Source of the DNA: Owenia fusiformis
Lineage: Eukaryota > Annelida > Polychaeta > Sabellida > Oweniidae
NCBI GenBank assembly: GCA_903813345.2
Contig: CAIIXF020000001.1
Span: forward strand, 9,957,598 to 10,021,597
Length of the DNA stretch: 64,000 nucleotides
Reading direction: 5' to 3'
A program made the translations under genes and the position numbers. Of the stretch, positions 1 to 18,401 are shown one piece after another. Numbering within the stretch: the stretch's first letter is position 1; every line of letters begins with the position of its first letter. The notes under the pieces are model-generated. The model saw only the letters and a list, made by a program, of their open reading frames with translations. It made no database searches and had not been told where the DNA came from.

Positions 1-619
1 ATTCTTGGCACTTTGAAAATGAATAAATGCCGTTTAATCATCTACAAAAGCTAACATGTGAAATAAGATCACTTTAATCTTATAAATCATAACATTCAAA
101 TTGTTGATATTATCCATTTGTTTACCATTGAAAAGCTGCCCATGACGTTCATTTCAATACGTATTTATCCGTTAGAAAGGAGATGAAAACATAATATTGC
201 AAAATAATACAGTATTAAAAATATTTTGAAGGTCTATATTGTATTGGCCCAATGAGGGATTAAAAAGTTTATTTGATGTTAACATAACGCCTTAATCTTT
301 GACTAAATCAAATGATACAAGTATGACCAAAAATATGCAAACATTGAAAATTCATTATAATCCAAAAAAAGAAAGAAAAATAGTTCTTTCAGATATAAAA
401 TGGATATTATCTGTGTCACATATATTGCATTAGGCAGTTGTTAGTTGGCATTCGGCATCTTTAACAAATGGCCTGTGGTGACATTTGTATGTTCATGGCT
501 TGTATAGTATTATTGTCAGTGTTGGTGAAACCATGTGCTTCTCGTAAAATAGCCACATCAACCATATCCAATCATCCCTCAATTAAAAATACCTTCAAAA
601 TTTGAATTTGTGTTTTCAG
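1..619. other. Non-coding left edge (probable PEX2 intron)
   Basis: No coding exon is recognisable. The PEX2 exon starting at 620 is preceded by a good acceptor (ttttcag), so this is probably intron, and the N-terminal PEX2 exon or exons lie further left. Around 470-515 there is a decayed copy of the end of the dispersed repeat seen at 3453 and 52787 (tggtgacatt, then a degenerate tgttcatggcttg). Confidence 0.6.
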
Positions 620-3310
620 TTCAGTGTGGATGCATTGGGGTCCACAGTTGGGCAAAGCATACTTGAACTAAAGTATAAAAATGTCCTGTCATCTGATGTT
701 GCAAAGCCATGGATCTCTAAACGCCAAAGATACCTCCTTGCCTTGATTCTTATTGGTGGACAGTGGCTGAAAGACAGATCACATGATATAGGCCAGCGAT
801 TTGATTGGCTTAAACTGCCAGATAAGGTAATTACATCAATATGTGAATAATCATGAATATAAGTTCACAAAGCATTCAGAAGGCTCTAGCATTTTACAAT
901 GGGTTAGGTTCGCTGTTACTTTTCTGTTTAGTTTCTTGAGCTCAATTAAAACGACAATTTTAAAGAAGAGAGTGTATCCTGAGAATCATTTCCCATTTTC
1001 TCAGTCATTTGTCATGTCAAACGGGTGTCGACTTTTGGCTTGCAACCGAAGATACCTCAAGAAAAGATTTTCTTTGCAAACAAAGTTATCCGAGGGTACC
1101 ACGAATGTGAAGAAGACGTCTCTAATTTGTCAAAAAGAGAGGCTCAGCATTCTCCGTCAGATTGAATCGGCAAAATTCGGTTGTATGGCTAACCTTCGGT
1201 TGTATGGCTTCCCTTGGCTGCATGGCCCAACCTCGATTGAATGGAAAAGATGCTGTCCCCTTGTCAAACACCCACGAAATCCTACTTCTACTAGCGAGCA
1301 TGTGGAGACATCTATAAAATATAACAAAATACAATGATACCTCTGCAATATATTTGTTTGCCTTCATAGTAATATAACATCCACCTGAATCTGTAATATT
1401 ATTGATTTACTGTGAAACCTGTAAAGTGGAACACCTCTGTTAGTGGAAAATTCTATAAGTAGAACATATCCCGAATGAAACACTTTTCGTTAGAGGTACC
1501 AAAGATGTTCCACATAGACAGGTTTTACTGTATTAAGAAAATTTTGTAGTACAAACAAAGACACAAAGGAATGTGACCTGCTGAAGAATATTCATTGTTT
1601 TCCCAGGTCCAGCATAAATGCATACATGTATGTAAAAGATCTATGTCTGAGTAAATCTACTTGTACTTTTCTACATTATAAAGTCCAACTTTTAGGCTAC
1701 CCATATATTGGACTATTTAGAAAAGGGATGGAAGGTGGCAACATTGCTCAATTTTCTGGTGTTCTTACAAAATGGTGCCTACCAGTTTCTTATTGAAAGA
1801 CTACTTGGGATCAGAAGTGTGTATCCAAGATATCAAAGCTACAGACAGGTACTGGAGCAATATATTTTCAATGTGACAATATTTAATCAATTAATTAATT
1901 AATTAAGGGCTGTAAGTCTCATCCTAAATAACACTAAAATATTTTCAAATCATAATTATGTGAAACTTACACAATCAATAGACTTGAACATAAACCAAAA
2001 ATATATTCAAATCATGATGATATGTATCTTACACAACCAGTAGACTTGAACAGAAGAATGGTGTCAAATTTGAACGTAAGAATTCACCATTTGGAACAAT
2101 AATAGAATAATAGATGATATGATTTTATTGCAGGTTAGCTTTGAGTTCCTTACAAGGGAGTTGCTCTGGCATGGCTTTGCTGTAAGTAGAAATTGTTATA
2201 ATACAGCGTTTTTCGAAACTGTTAACTTACAGCTATATAGATGTCGCAAATAAGTATATTCAAGAGAAGATAAGTCAGGGTTGAACTCATAATTACCTCT
2301 TTCATTGCATGCAACCTTTTGACAATCTGTTCTCTGAGTAGTACTTCACATCATCTTGATGGTTTAATTGGGTGACATCAAGATTTCTACCAGAATTTGC
2401 CTTTTCATTCTTGACATTCTGATGAACCAACAATGTTCAACTTCCCATAACATACGTTACAATTTTATGTGTGTACAGAATTCTCAAGTCATTCTGTACA
2501 GAATTTTATTTCATCCTATACTATAAATTGTGTTCCTACTGTTGACATGATATGTATTGGAGAATGATTAAATTATCTTTTATCTTTTTCAGGAATTTCT
2601 TTTCTTCATATTGCCTCTGATCAACTTCCAAAAATTGAAGAATTTTGCTATGAAGCATTTAATACCCTCCCAAATGAAGAGCTCTGCTTCATCACGGTGC
2701 AATGCTGACTACAAGGAATGTGCTATATGTGGGGATTGGCCAACCATACCACATGAGATAGGATGTCAGCATGTCTTCTGTTACATGTGCATCAAGGTAA
2801 AACAATTCTTCCTGCATCATTCCAAACTTACTCGGATTAAAGGAATTAGTAGAGACACATATTGTAAAATGTTGGAAACAATCTTTTCAAAATTCATGCC
2901 AATTGATATTTCCCTTACATCATAATTTTACTTCTGAAAGAAGAATCGAGATATCTGCTCAAATTTTGAGATGCAGAAATGTTAATTAGAATTGAATAAA
3001 AGGATGATCCCTTCGCGTGACATGGAATGATGAGCAAGAGTAAAATATATTGTAGCTTCTCAACTTGTGTCTGTCCCTCCTGGTCCCTTGAAGTGGAGTG
3101 CTGATTTTTACATACAGAATAAAAGGGTATTTGAATTTTTATGTGAAAATTTATGTGTGTTGACAAAGTCGCAAAAATTATGACATTTCATTGTAGAGTA
3201 ACTATCTGGCTGACCCTGCTTACAACTGCCCTGTTTGTGGACACAGCATAGCAACCTCTGATGCAATACAACCAGTCACAATTACAGCTACTAGTATAGC
3301 TACATCATGA
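620..3310 (+). CDS. PEX2: Peroxin 2, RING-type peroxisomal E3 ubiquitin ligase (5' partial)
   Basis: Five exons join in phase 0: 620-826, 1696-1848, 2134-2181, 2593-2796 and 3197-3310 (TGA 3308-3310), giving 241 residues. Vertebrate PEX2 is about 305, so roughly the first 60 are missing to the left. Family signatures seen: STVGQSILELKYKN in exon 1, LLNFLVFLQNG and LIERLLGIRSVYP in the next, RELLWHGFAEFLFF across the third and fourth, then a C-terminal C3HC4 RING (CAIC, GCQHVFCYMC, CPVC) split between the last two exons. Known role of the family: with PEX10 and PEX12, PEX2 forms the peroxisomal membrane ligase complex that ubiquitinates PEX5 so it can be recycled during matrix import. Hydrophobic stretches before the RING fit membrane segments. 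The coding region is split here, whereas the mammalian gene, as I recall, has one coding exon. Identification is firm; the 5' end is unresolved. Confidence 0.93.
1410..1530. mobile_element. Short TA-flanked MITE in a PEX2 intron
   Basis: Inverted ends: ctgtgaaacctgtaaagtgg at the left, and a right end whose complement is cagtaaaacctgtctatgtgg. Both are flanked by TA (1408-1409 and 1531-1532), as in Tc1/mariner-type insertions. The 121-bp element is nearly all inverted repeat and carries no ORF. Related copies: 8604-8783, and a one-ended fragment near 16374. Confidence 0.7.
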
Positions 3311-3452
3311 ACATAGCAAAGGATTACATCATGTCATTAAGGCAACATGCAGCCATGTTATCCGGGAGGATTTTTTGAAAATTATCTGACTGTTAATCAG
3401 TTGACTGTCAAGATTGGCTGTAGAAAATGAGCAATGCATAGAGATAAACAGC

Positions 3453-3590
3453 TTTTTATGTCACCACCACAAGTGGTGACATTGTATTATAGTGTCCAAC
3501 ATTTATGTGGATGGTGTTTGATCTTTGGTGATCAGCGTCTAACACATGGCAGGTGGTGACATTTTGCATGTTAACGCCTTGTTAAAACAT
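3453..3590 (+). mobile_element. Short hairpin-ended dispersed repeat (HINE-like, no internal array)
   Basis: Starts with a hairpin whose 10-bp arms are atgtcaccac and gtggtgacat (loop cacaa), followed by attatagtgtcc. It ends with ggtggtgacattttgcatg then ttaacgccttgtt. The same two ends bound the long array-bearing copies at 52787-54058 and, inverted, 35709-37918, so this looks like an internally deleted copy. Confidence 0.6.
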
Positions 3591-3859
3591 TCCAAGAGTA
3601 ATGCAGTATACTTGACGTGCCAAAGAGATATTTTTGTATATATTTTTATTTTGATACATTATTTGTAATTTAACATTCAGTGTTCTGTTATTTTCGATTT
3701 GAAGGTCTTACGAATTTGAAGCCAACCACAATTTTTTAGGTTTCCATATCAGAATTGTGAAGTGTATTCTCTAGTATATTCTCTCGCAGTTATTTGACCC
3801 CAGGGTATAAGGCAGACACCCAAAATTTGAAATTGACCGAATTCACAGTAACATGCTTT

Positions 3860-5640
3860 TTTTTGCCAAAATTGTATGGAAATATATTTATTCAGATTTT
3901 TTTATCAACTTAAACTGGAAATGAAGTCCAAAAGTAGAAAAGTACCCCCTTAAGCTAATTTTGCCTCGCCTGATACATTTGCCTCACCTGATACATTTGC
4001 CTCACCAAATATTTAATCCTGGTTATGATCTAGTGAAGAAGAATTAATTCAGTATTTCATTCTATTGTTCTACTGCTTCCATGATATCATTTGCAATAGC
4101 ATGATTTCACTTCTCAAAGATTGCTTTATCTCCACGCTGAGTTAGAGATGACTCTTTTGAGTTAGACACAATCCTTTGATAGAGCCTACCCAATCAGAGT
4201 AAGGTTGTCCAAAATACAGTCTTTATGCCTTGGTAAGAAGTTGCGATTAATTTCATATTCCAACTCCCATTAAAGCCCAAATCAGCTATTTTTGAGTGTC
4301 ATCAAGACCTTATCAGTTTCAAAACTGTTATATTTTTATTGTGACCAGAGGTTGAATTTAGTACTAGCTTCTGTATCATCCTTGGAAATAGGATTATGGA
4401 CAGATCCACATGTTATTAAAACTTATACATTATTAGCTTGATTAATAAAATGAATATTCTGTATTCTCTGTAATTAGAGCCTGGGGCATTTAGAAAATTG
4501 AAAAAACATCTATTTGTAATTAATTTTCTAAATATAACTCTGGAACTTATGTATAGATGTCACTTATGCTTAGCTTTCTTTGATGATTTCTTTTTTTTCT
4601 GTAAAGTGTCAAATAAACCATGATTTCTACACATCCGGATAAAAGCAAAATTATAACAAGTTACAAAGGAAATGTTAAGCCTATGTGTTTATCTCTGTAA
4701 TATCAATCAAGACACTTGCAGGGGCCTTGTTAGACTTTGGTGAAAACACGGAATGATCGCTTGGAGATATACCAGAGTTGTCTAATGATGTAAAATCAAT
4801 TAAAATTTTACTTTTATCTAGAATGCTTGACACTAGCCGCCTCACTAAATAACCTCTTCCAAAAATAGAAATTATATTGAGACTTGACTCTATATATCTT
4901 GGTAGGTAAGTGAAGGTTAAGGGGAGGAGAGATCCTCAGTGGTGGCAGAGAATGTAAAGAAACACCTTAGCCGCCCCATAAAAATGAGATTATATTATTA
5001 AATCTTTATATAAACGAGATTGGCTTACAATGCTGGCAGCATAGGGTAATAGAGTGCAATTTTATATTTAGTTCTGACACAGATATTGTTGCAAAGTTCC
5101 TGTCAATTTGACTTTGAAGCATGACTATGTCTAGTTGCCTACCTTCAATATATATTCATAGTTAAGTGTCTGAAGCTGGTGATCTTTAACTTCTTATTCA
5201 ATATATTTTGTTGTAAACATTGTCTAGGTCAGTATGGCCCTGGAAGAGTTTTTTTTATTGAAATTAATAATAAACCTTGTTTTCTGCAAATCCATGCACC
5301 CTTATAATCAGGCCAGCAGGGAAATATTACAATTAATACACAATTTTGAATATTTTGCAAATAAGACATAATTACTACAAACAACATAAGTTTTGAAGAT
5401 TGGGGTTTTTGCTTTGCTTTGTGTGAGTTATTTTATATTTATATTAAGTTATTTCTGTGAGTATAAAAAGGGGAGTAGCCAGGATCAAAAATTTGTCAGC
5501 AAATGTGAATAGGTGAGGCAAAATTAGTCTAATCAGAATAGGAGGTAAATTATTATCTTTGGAATTCATTTCCAGTTATAGTCAAGAAAATGCCTGAATA
5601 ACTATACATGTATTTATTTAAAGGTGCAACGATTAGTGCA
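3860..5640. repeat. Element bounded by long imperfect inverted repeats
   Basis: The left arm (about 3870-3990) contains tttattcag, aactggaaatgaagtcc and ctaattttgcctcgcctga. The right arm (about 5500-5640) carries the same blocks, complementary and in inverted order. The 1.5 kb between the arms shows no coding potential. Sequence outside the right arm (5620-5780) recurs at 23945-24090, so it belongs to a dispersed family. Ends and target duplication not resolved. Confidence 0.5.
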
Positions 5641-5912
5641 GAGGGGCCATTCAACATTCATCAACCAGTGTCAAAATATATTTAAGTTTGGGTATTTCAT
5701 CAAGACTAAGACTAACATATATTTTTTATTATCTACAAAGAAACCGCCTTGATGATTTTATTTAAGCTGATATGGGTCTTAAAAATCTATAAATGGAACT
5801 CCCTTTATAGAACCTTTGAACTGAATTTACACTTCTTAATTCTGAAAATGATATTATCCATACATTTGAAGAAAATATGTATGTCAAAGAAGATGTTAAG
5901 CCAAATGTTGCC

Positions 5913-5985
5913 CTGATAGCTCAGGCTTTGTTGCCCCTTTAATTTTTTTTGATAGCTCAGGCCTTGTTGCCCCTTTAATTTTTTG
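5913..5985. repeat. Two tandem copies of a ~36-bp unit
   Basis: The block gatagctcaggc(t/c)ttgttgcccc, followed by an A/T tract, occurs twice in succession. No function visible. Confidence 0.7.
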
Positions 5986-7624
5986 GTGAGGCTGTTGCCT
6001 CGCCTGACTGATGTCTGGCCGTGCCCATAATTGAGATAACTCGTTCTCAATAGTACAGGTAGTAAAACTATCAAGTAAATAACATACATAACTCAACTTG
6101 GATATGAAACTCAAGGTTTAAGTTGTTGATTGGTCTAAGTGCAAACTTTATTCATTCACAAATGTACCTACTTTGGCAACTAAACAGCTCTGTTTGATAC
6201 ATGTACTTATTTATTCCATGGATGGGTCTATAATTCTTGGCAATATGGAAACTTTAAAATGACTGATTAGTCATAAAAACATGACATCCATTGATGTCAT
6301 ATTTGTTTCAATCATGCTAAAATATGGAAAATGACAACATATTTCCAGTATTCTTAGAATATTCCGAGTTCCCGTTTTGGTTCTCGTTGCACTTGATTGG
6401 CTGAGAAGAAGGGGTGTGTTTGTTTTAATGCTGTGTGAATGGCTGGTCCATTATTCTGACGTGAAAGGAAATAGTATTATAGTATTGTATTACTCTTGTT
6501 TACTGGATAAGTGTACTGTAAGACGTGCTTTAGTTAATGTTTTACCTCAAATTATTTTATAGGTATCTAATCTCATTATTTACAACTTGATCATGCCCCT
6601 CATAAATCAACTGATCAATCTCAAGTGGAGGGGAATAAATGGCTACATATTCATTATCATATATTAGTCAAAAGGAGGGCTTAAAGATCTCATCAATGCA
6701 AAATAACAGGTCCCTATAAACTGTGTTTAACAAAATGATTGATCCCTGTGCCTGTATTGAAACATTTTGACTTAAAGGTCAGTTGCTTACATTTAAGGTC
6801 AGACATTCTATTAGGAAAACATCTGCAGGCAAATATTGATAAATACCAGTACCTAATACATTATACAAAAATATGGAAGAGAAAAAAAGTGAGTAAAAAT
6901 TTTATATACAATTTCATCTAGGCTTATATACAGATACAAAAAGAAGCATTATTTTTAGCAAATTCACCATAAACAAAAACATTTGAAGGCTTAAAGCCAA
7001 AGGTACAGTTTATTAATAAACATTAAATGTCAACATAAATACTTATATGATAACCTTAAAAGCTCACCTGGGGCCACTTTAATAATATATATTTTGAAAT
7101 ATTTTGAAACATTCTATTCCCAATTATCAAATAAACCTTCAAATTAGAGTCAAGGAATTTTATTTAAGATGTTCTATTCTGTACACTATCCACTTTTACA
7201 GTAAGGTGAATGTACTGTGGAGTTGGTATTTAGGTAAAAAAGCAATAAGTTTCAACTTTATGTCAAGTCAAAACATAAGGGTGTATCCAGTTTTTGAACA
7301 AGGCCAGATAAAATGAGAAATGTTTAAAGCTGGTTTCAAGGGCAAACAGGTCCGATATTTTCCATGTTATACATGAGTAAAAATGATAAACTGATATAAT
7401 CATATTGTTAAAATATTTTTGAGGTGAATATATCTCTGAGTATGATTTAATTAAATTTCTCGTTAAGTATCTCAACTGATGGCATGTTATTGATCTATAT
7501 ACTTATATAACTTAATAATTTTAATTAAGTTGCAGATGTTTATATTCTATTACAACATACATCCTACACCAGTATTATGTAATAGTGATTATGGTATGTT
7601 AATAAAATGTGGCAGAGTCCTTTA

Positions 7625-8292
7625 CACACCAGATACCCTCAAAACGGTAAAGTCAGATACCGTTGTCACAAATGGCGGACGTAACCGTCGCTTCAATTAG
7701 ATTTTCATGAACTGTATGTTTGATAGAGCGACTAGATTAAATTCCATTGGTAAAGCAATCATTCAAAGTGTTTTTCTACTTACCATTAGTTAAATATGTT
7801 CTACCATCGAAATAAAGGCTTTAATTTTACCGATTGAAATATGACACAGGCAGCGGATACTGTATAAATGACAACTGTAGGTGTGGGTCAAATGTGATGT
7901 AAAACTGGGGTGACAACGGTATATTATATGTAAAGACAAAGATAAAGTGTCTATTTACTGTTGTCATTTTCCTATGTCCCAATGCAATACATCCACCATA
8001 GTTCATTGTCACATATTACCATATGCCGTTGTCTCTGTAAATTATTTCAAATCCAGATTCCGTTGTCATTGATCATATTGAAGGCGCTATATTGTAGCAA
8101 TTCACATCCCCATTTGATAGAAATTGGGATTTCATATAAAACATCATCAAAAGAGCTTAATACACACACAGAATTAGCGACGATAAAGTCCCATGAAATG
8201 AGGACCAAGTGAATAAAGAGTTGAAGCGACGGTTATGTCCACCATTTGTGACAATGGTATCTGACTTTACTGTTGTTAGGGTATTCCGTGTG
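7625..8292. mobile_element. MITE with CACAC ends and 5-bp target duplication, copy A
   Basis: Terminal inverted repeats of about 70 bp contain acggtaaagtcagatacc, ttgtcacaaatggcggac and taaccgtcgcttcaa at the left, and their complements at the right. The element starts CACAC and ends GTGTG. It is flanked by the direct repeat cttta (7620-7624 and 8293-8297). It has no transposase ORF. A second copy with a different target duplication is at 30003-30486. Confidence 0.85.
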
Positions 8293-8474
8293 CTTTAGAT
8301 ACATATAGTATATCTAGATTTATCTAGAATACTAGTACATTGCATTCAATTCTAAGCAAAATACCTATTTTCGTGTTATGATCAAGAAGTTATATATAAT
8401 TATAAAAGAAAACTGATTACATGTAGACTTTAGGCCAAAACAAACTGTTCTAGTGTTGCTTGTATTATTTACAG

Positions 8475-15164
<6,690 letters not shown>

Positions 15165-15177
<13 letters not shown>

Positions 15178-15436
15178 TGCAAAAAATGAAAATCTCAAAT
15201 TAAACAAAAAGTTCTTCCACAATTATGCAGTTTTTCACCATCCTTAGCACTTTCCACGTGATTTTGAATAATTTGAAAAGTGAACCCCTTTGGCAAAAAC
15301 TGGCTGTGTGTAATGCAAAAAATGAAAATCTCAAATTAAACCAAAAGTTCTTCCACAATTATGCAGTTTTTCACCATCCTTAGCACTTTCCACGTGATTT
15401 TGAATAATTTGAAAAGTGAACCCCTTTGGCAAAAAC
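15165..15436. repeat. 136-bp tandem duplication spanning the deaminase stop codon
   Basis: Copies 15165-15300 and 15301-15436 are almost identical. Both start tggctgtgtgtaatgcaaaa and end tggcaaaaac. The first copy includes the last codons and TAA of the deaminase; the second lies in the 3' UTR, so the protein is unchanged. Confidence 0.9.
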
Positions 15437-17240
15437 TGGCTACGGGCCTGATAGATAATGATATTGTATTTTCGGTGAATACCTTCTTTTCACAAGTGAA
15501 ATTCCATGAAGCCAGCAGGGCTAGTGGAATATCATCTACTCACTGAAACTGTACTCACCGAAAATAGAATTAAATATTTGTTTTATTATTCACTATTATT
15601 TTCCTCACTCACTTTAATGGAATAAAATCATTACAATGTACTATATATTAAATTAAAATTAATCTGGTCTAAATCTTGAAGTTGTGACTGGTGAATATCA
15701 TTTGATGTTCAGCAGAAATCATGTGACTTCGGTTGAATATCGCTTATTATTTTTCAGTCACATGTAGGATATGGATCAATCATTGTGAGGAATATAAATT
15801 GATTGAAAATTATCATAATTAATGTTGAAAATCAATGAATGGTACCTTTTGCATTTGTTTGACTTGGCTTCAAGTTCTTAAAAGATAGGTTCATCTGCAC
15901 CCTTTAAAAAGGGAATGCTCTGAACTCACTGAGCCAAAAAATCTGAGAATAAATGGACCACAAAGTCGCACGATTATTGTTGTAGACCATCACAATAATG
16001 TTGTTGCTTATTGTACATTCATGTATTGTTTAGCATATTTATTTATTTTCAAACTCAGTTTTAATTATTACTTGTATATTTATTTGATCTTAACTGTTAT
16101 CAGTTCATATTATTAACATGACCTATTGTACATAATACATTGTATATGTATAGATTAGAATGTAATAAATTGTTATGTAGAATTCTATAAATGATAATTT
16201 GTTGTCTTATCATTATGCATGATTCATCTCTTGTCATGTTGAGAATTTGTTTAAAAAGATGTATTAGTCTGTATCGCTTGTTATTTTGTGTTCAAAAATA
16301 ATAATGTTTCATTTTTTGAACAAGTAGGAAAAGTCTTGTCTTATCTTTTCTACATCAATCCCATTCATATTCAGTGAAACCTGTATATCTGAAAATCTCT
16401 CTAAATTCAAATATCTCTCAATGTGAACACGTTTTTTTGGTTTTCGATTTCTTTTCTCCCCATGAATCACATATATAAAAAACATTGTACATGTATATGA
16501 CTGAAATATTCTTGGCTGCTCCCAGTTGCATTTGGATTATACAGGTTTTTGACAATGAAATGATAATTGTTGCAATGTCTGTACTGCCTGTTAACAAAGC
16601 GGACATCTTTCATACATTTAAAGGCCGCACTGTTAAAGTTAGAAAATATGCTTTTATCATTCATTTACTATTATTGTTCATGACTACAATAAAAGCCATT
16701 GGGGCCTTTAATTAATATTGAGTAGAATTTCAACATACCAGAGTGATACCTGGTCTAATTAGTATTGTACTGTATCTCAACTGGAAGGTGCCTAAATAAA
16801 GTCCATTGCTTCCGTGGTGTTTACGCTATATCGAGTTACATTCTAACTATAAAAGTTGATTTCATCCTTCAGTCACATGACATGGTCACATGATCATGAA
16901 AATGGAGAATGTTATGAAAAATAAAGTGTGATGTATTGTTGACATAAAAGCTTAAGAACCAGATAATTTATGAATATTATCATTTCCTTGGAAAGGAACG
17001 AGCTAGGTAAGATATTCGCCCTTCCAATGACATAGAAATTAGTTAGATATGACAATATTCTAGAGTGGATTTATGATTTTTAGTAAATTCTCCAGACCAA
17101 TTTTTCAGATAAGAAATCAAACTTTGCACTGTAGTCTATACAAGTCTAAATGCAAATCCTCTTACTAGCCTAATGAAGTAGATTTATCACAATCTGACTT
17201 AACTGTTTTGCCTTTCATTCATACAATCCTCAAACTTCAT
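15437..17240. other. Deaminase 3' UTR and intergenic sequence
   Basis: No coding exon recognised. Candidate poly(A) signals are AATAAA at 15621-15626 and 16164-16169. Near 16374 there is a one-ended fragment of the gtgaaacctgt MITE family. Confidence 0.5.
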
Positions 17241-17269
17241 CACACACACACGCACACTTGAAAGCCCAT

Positions 17270-18320
17270 GTCAGCATTCATGAGTGTTTAGTCCCCGTGT
17301 CATTTGCTTAGTCTCCCCACGTCATTTGCTTAGTCTCCCAATTGTCATTTGCTTAGTCTCCCCATGTCATTTGCCAATCTTGTATCTTGCGTAACCTCCC
17401 CCATGTTATTTGCTTAGTCTCCCCCATGTCATTTGCGTATTCTCCCCCATATTATTTGCTTTGTCTACGTCATGTCATTTGATAATCCCCCATGTCATTT
17501 GCTTTATCTTGTATTTTGCATATTTTCTCCCATGTCATTTGCGTGTTCTCCCCCATGTTATTTGCTTAGTCTCCCCCATCTCATTTGCGTATTCTCCCCC
17601 GTATTATTTGCTTTGTCTACGCCATGTCATTTGATAATCCCCCATGTCATTTGCTTTATCTTGTTTTTTGCATATTTTCATTTGTTTAGTCTCCCCCATG
17701 TCATTTGCTTAGTCTACCCGTGTCATTTACTTAGTCTCCCCTATATTATTTGCTAAGTCTCCCTCATGTCATTCACTTAGTCTGCCTGTGTCATTTGCTT
17801 TGTATCCCCCAATCCCCATGTCATTTGCGTATTCTCCACCATATTATTTACTTAGTCTCCCCCATGTCATTTGCGTTTAAGTTTGAGAGAGTCAGCTTGA
17901 AATTAAGTTTGAGGGTTTGAACTAAAAACATTATGTCATTTCGTAACTAGTGATATATGTAACATTGGAATGATGTTTTACTGACCTATTATTCCATTTA
18001 TACAAAGAAAATCAGCTGACAAAATTAACCTTCAGGTAGTGTTTCGGTGATAAATGCGTTTTAAAATAAAGTTATACAGTGTACCTCAAAACTGGCTTAA
18101 AATGGGGATACACTTTTTTTTGAAAGGACACACTTTTTTAAAAAAATGCTTCCTTGGGACTCACAAATTTTAAACCTAATACAAGCACTGTCTACCCTAT
18201 TTCATTTGCATATTCTCCCCCATGTTATTTGCTTAGTCTACTCATTGTCATTTGCTTAGTCACTCCCATGCCATTTGCTTAGTCTCTCCCATAGCATTTG
18301 CTTTATCTCCCCTTATCTAA
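17270..18320. repeat. 23-bp minisatellite upstream of the PEX39-like gene
   Basis: The unit is about catttgcttagtctccc plus ccatgt (23 bp, with variants), repeated from about 17280 to 17880. After a 300-bp unrelated interruption it resumes at about 18195-18310. Open frames across it exist only because the repeat contains no stop in that frame. It ends about 80 bp before the first PEX39 coding exon. Confidence 0.9.
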
Positions 18321-18401
18321 AGTACAGTCTAATCTGATCACACGTTTAACTGTACTATAGACTAATGTTTTTCTTTTTCCAGATAGAGATACAACAATGC
18401 T

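Larger units (their letters stand above)
3311..7624. other. PEX2 3' UTR and non-coding gap
   Basis: No coding exon recognised. AATAAA-type motifs occur (for example near 4445 and 4611), but none can be assigned as the PEX2 poly(A) signal. The stretch holds repeat-derived sequence listed separately. The missing first coding exon of the deaminase could lie here, but a short exon ending one base into a codon cannot be picked out by eye. Confidence 0.6.

Noticed and set aside
843-1337. 164-codon open frame in a PEX2 intron
   Set aside because: Lies between two well-supported PEX2 exons, has no recognisable domain or splice context, and is opposed by equally long frames on the other strand.
17410-17756. 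Overlapping open frames rich in HVICL/PPCHLLSL
   Set aside because: Direct translation of the 23-bp minisatellite; arises in more than one frame.
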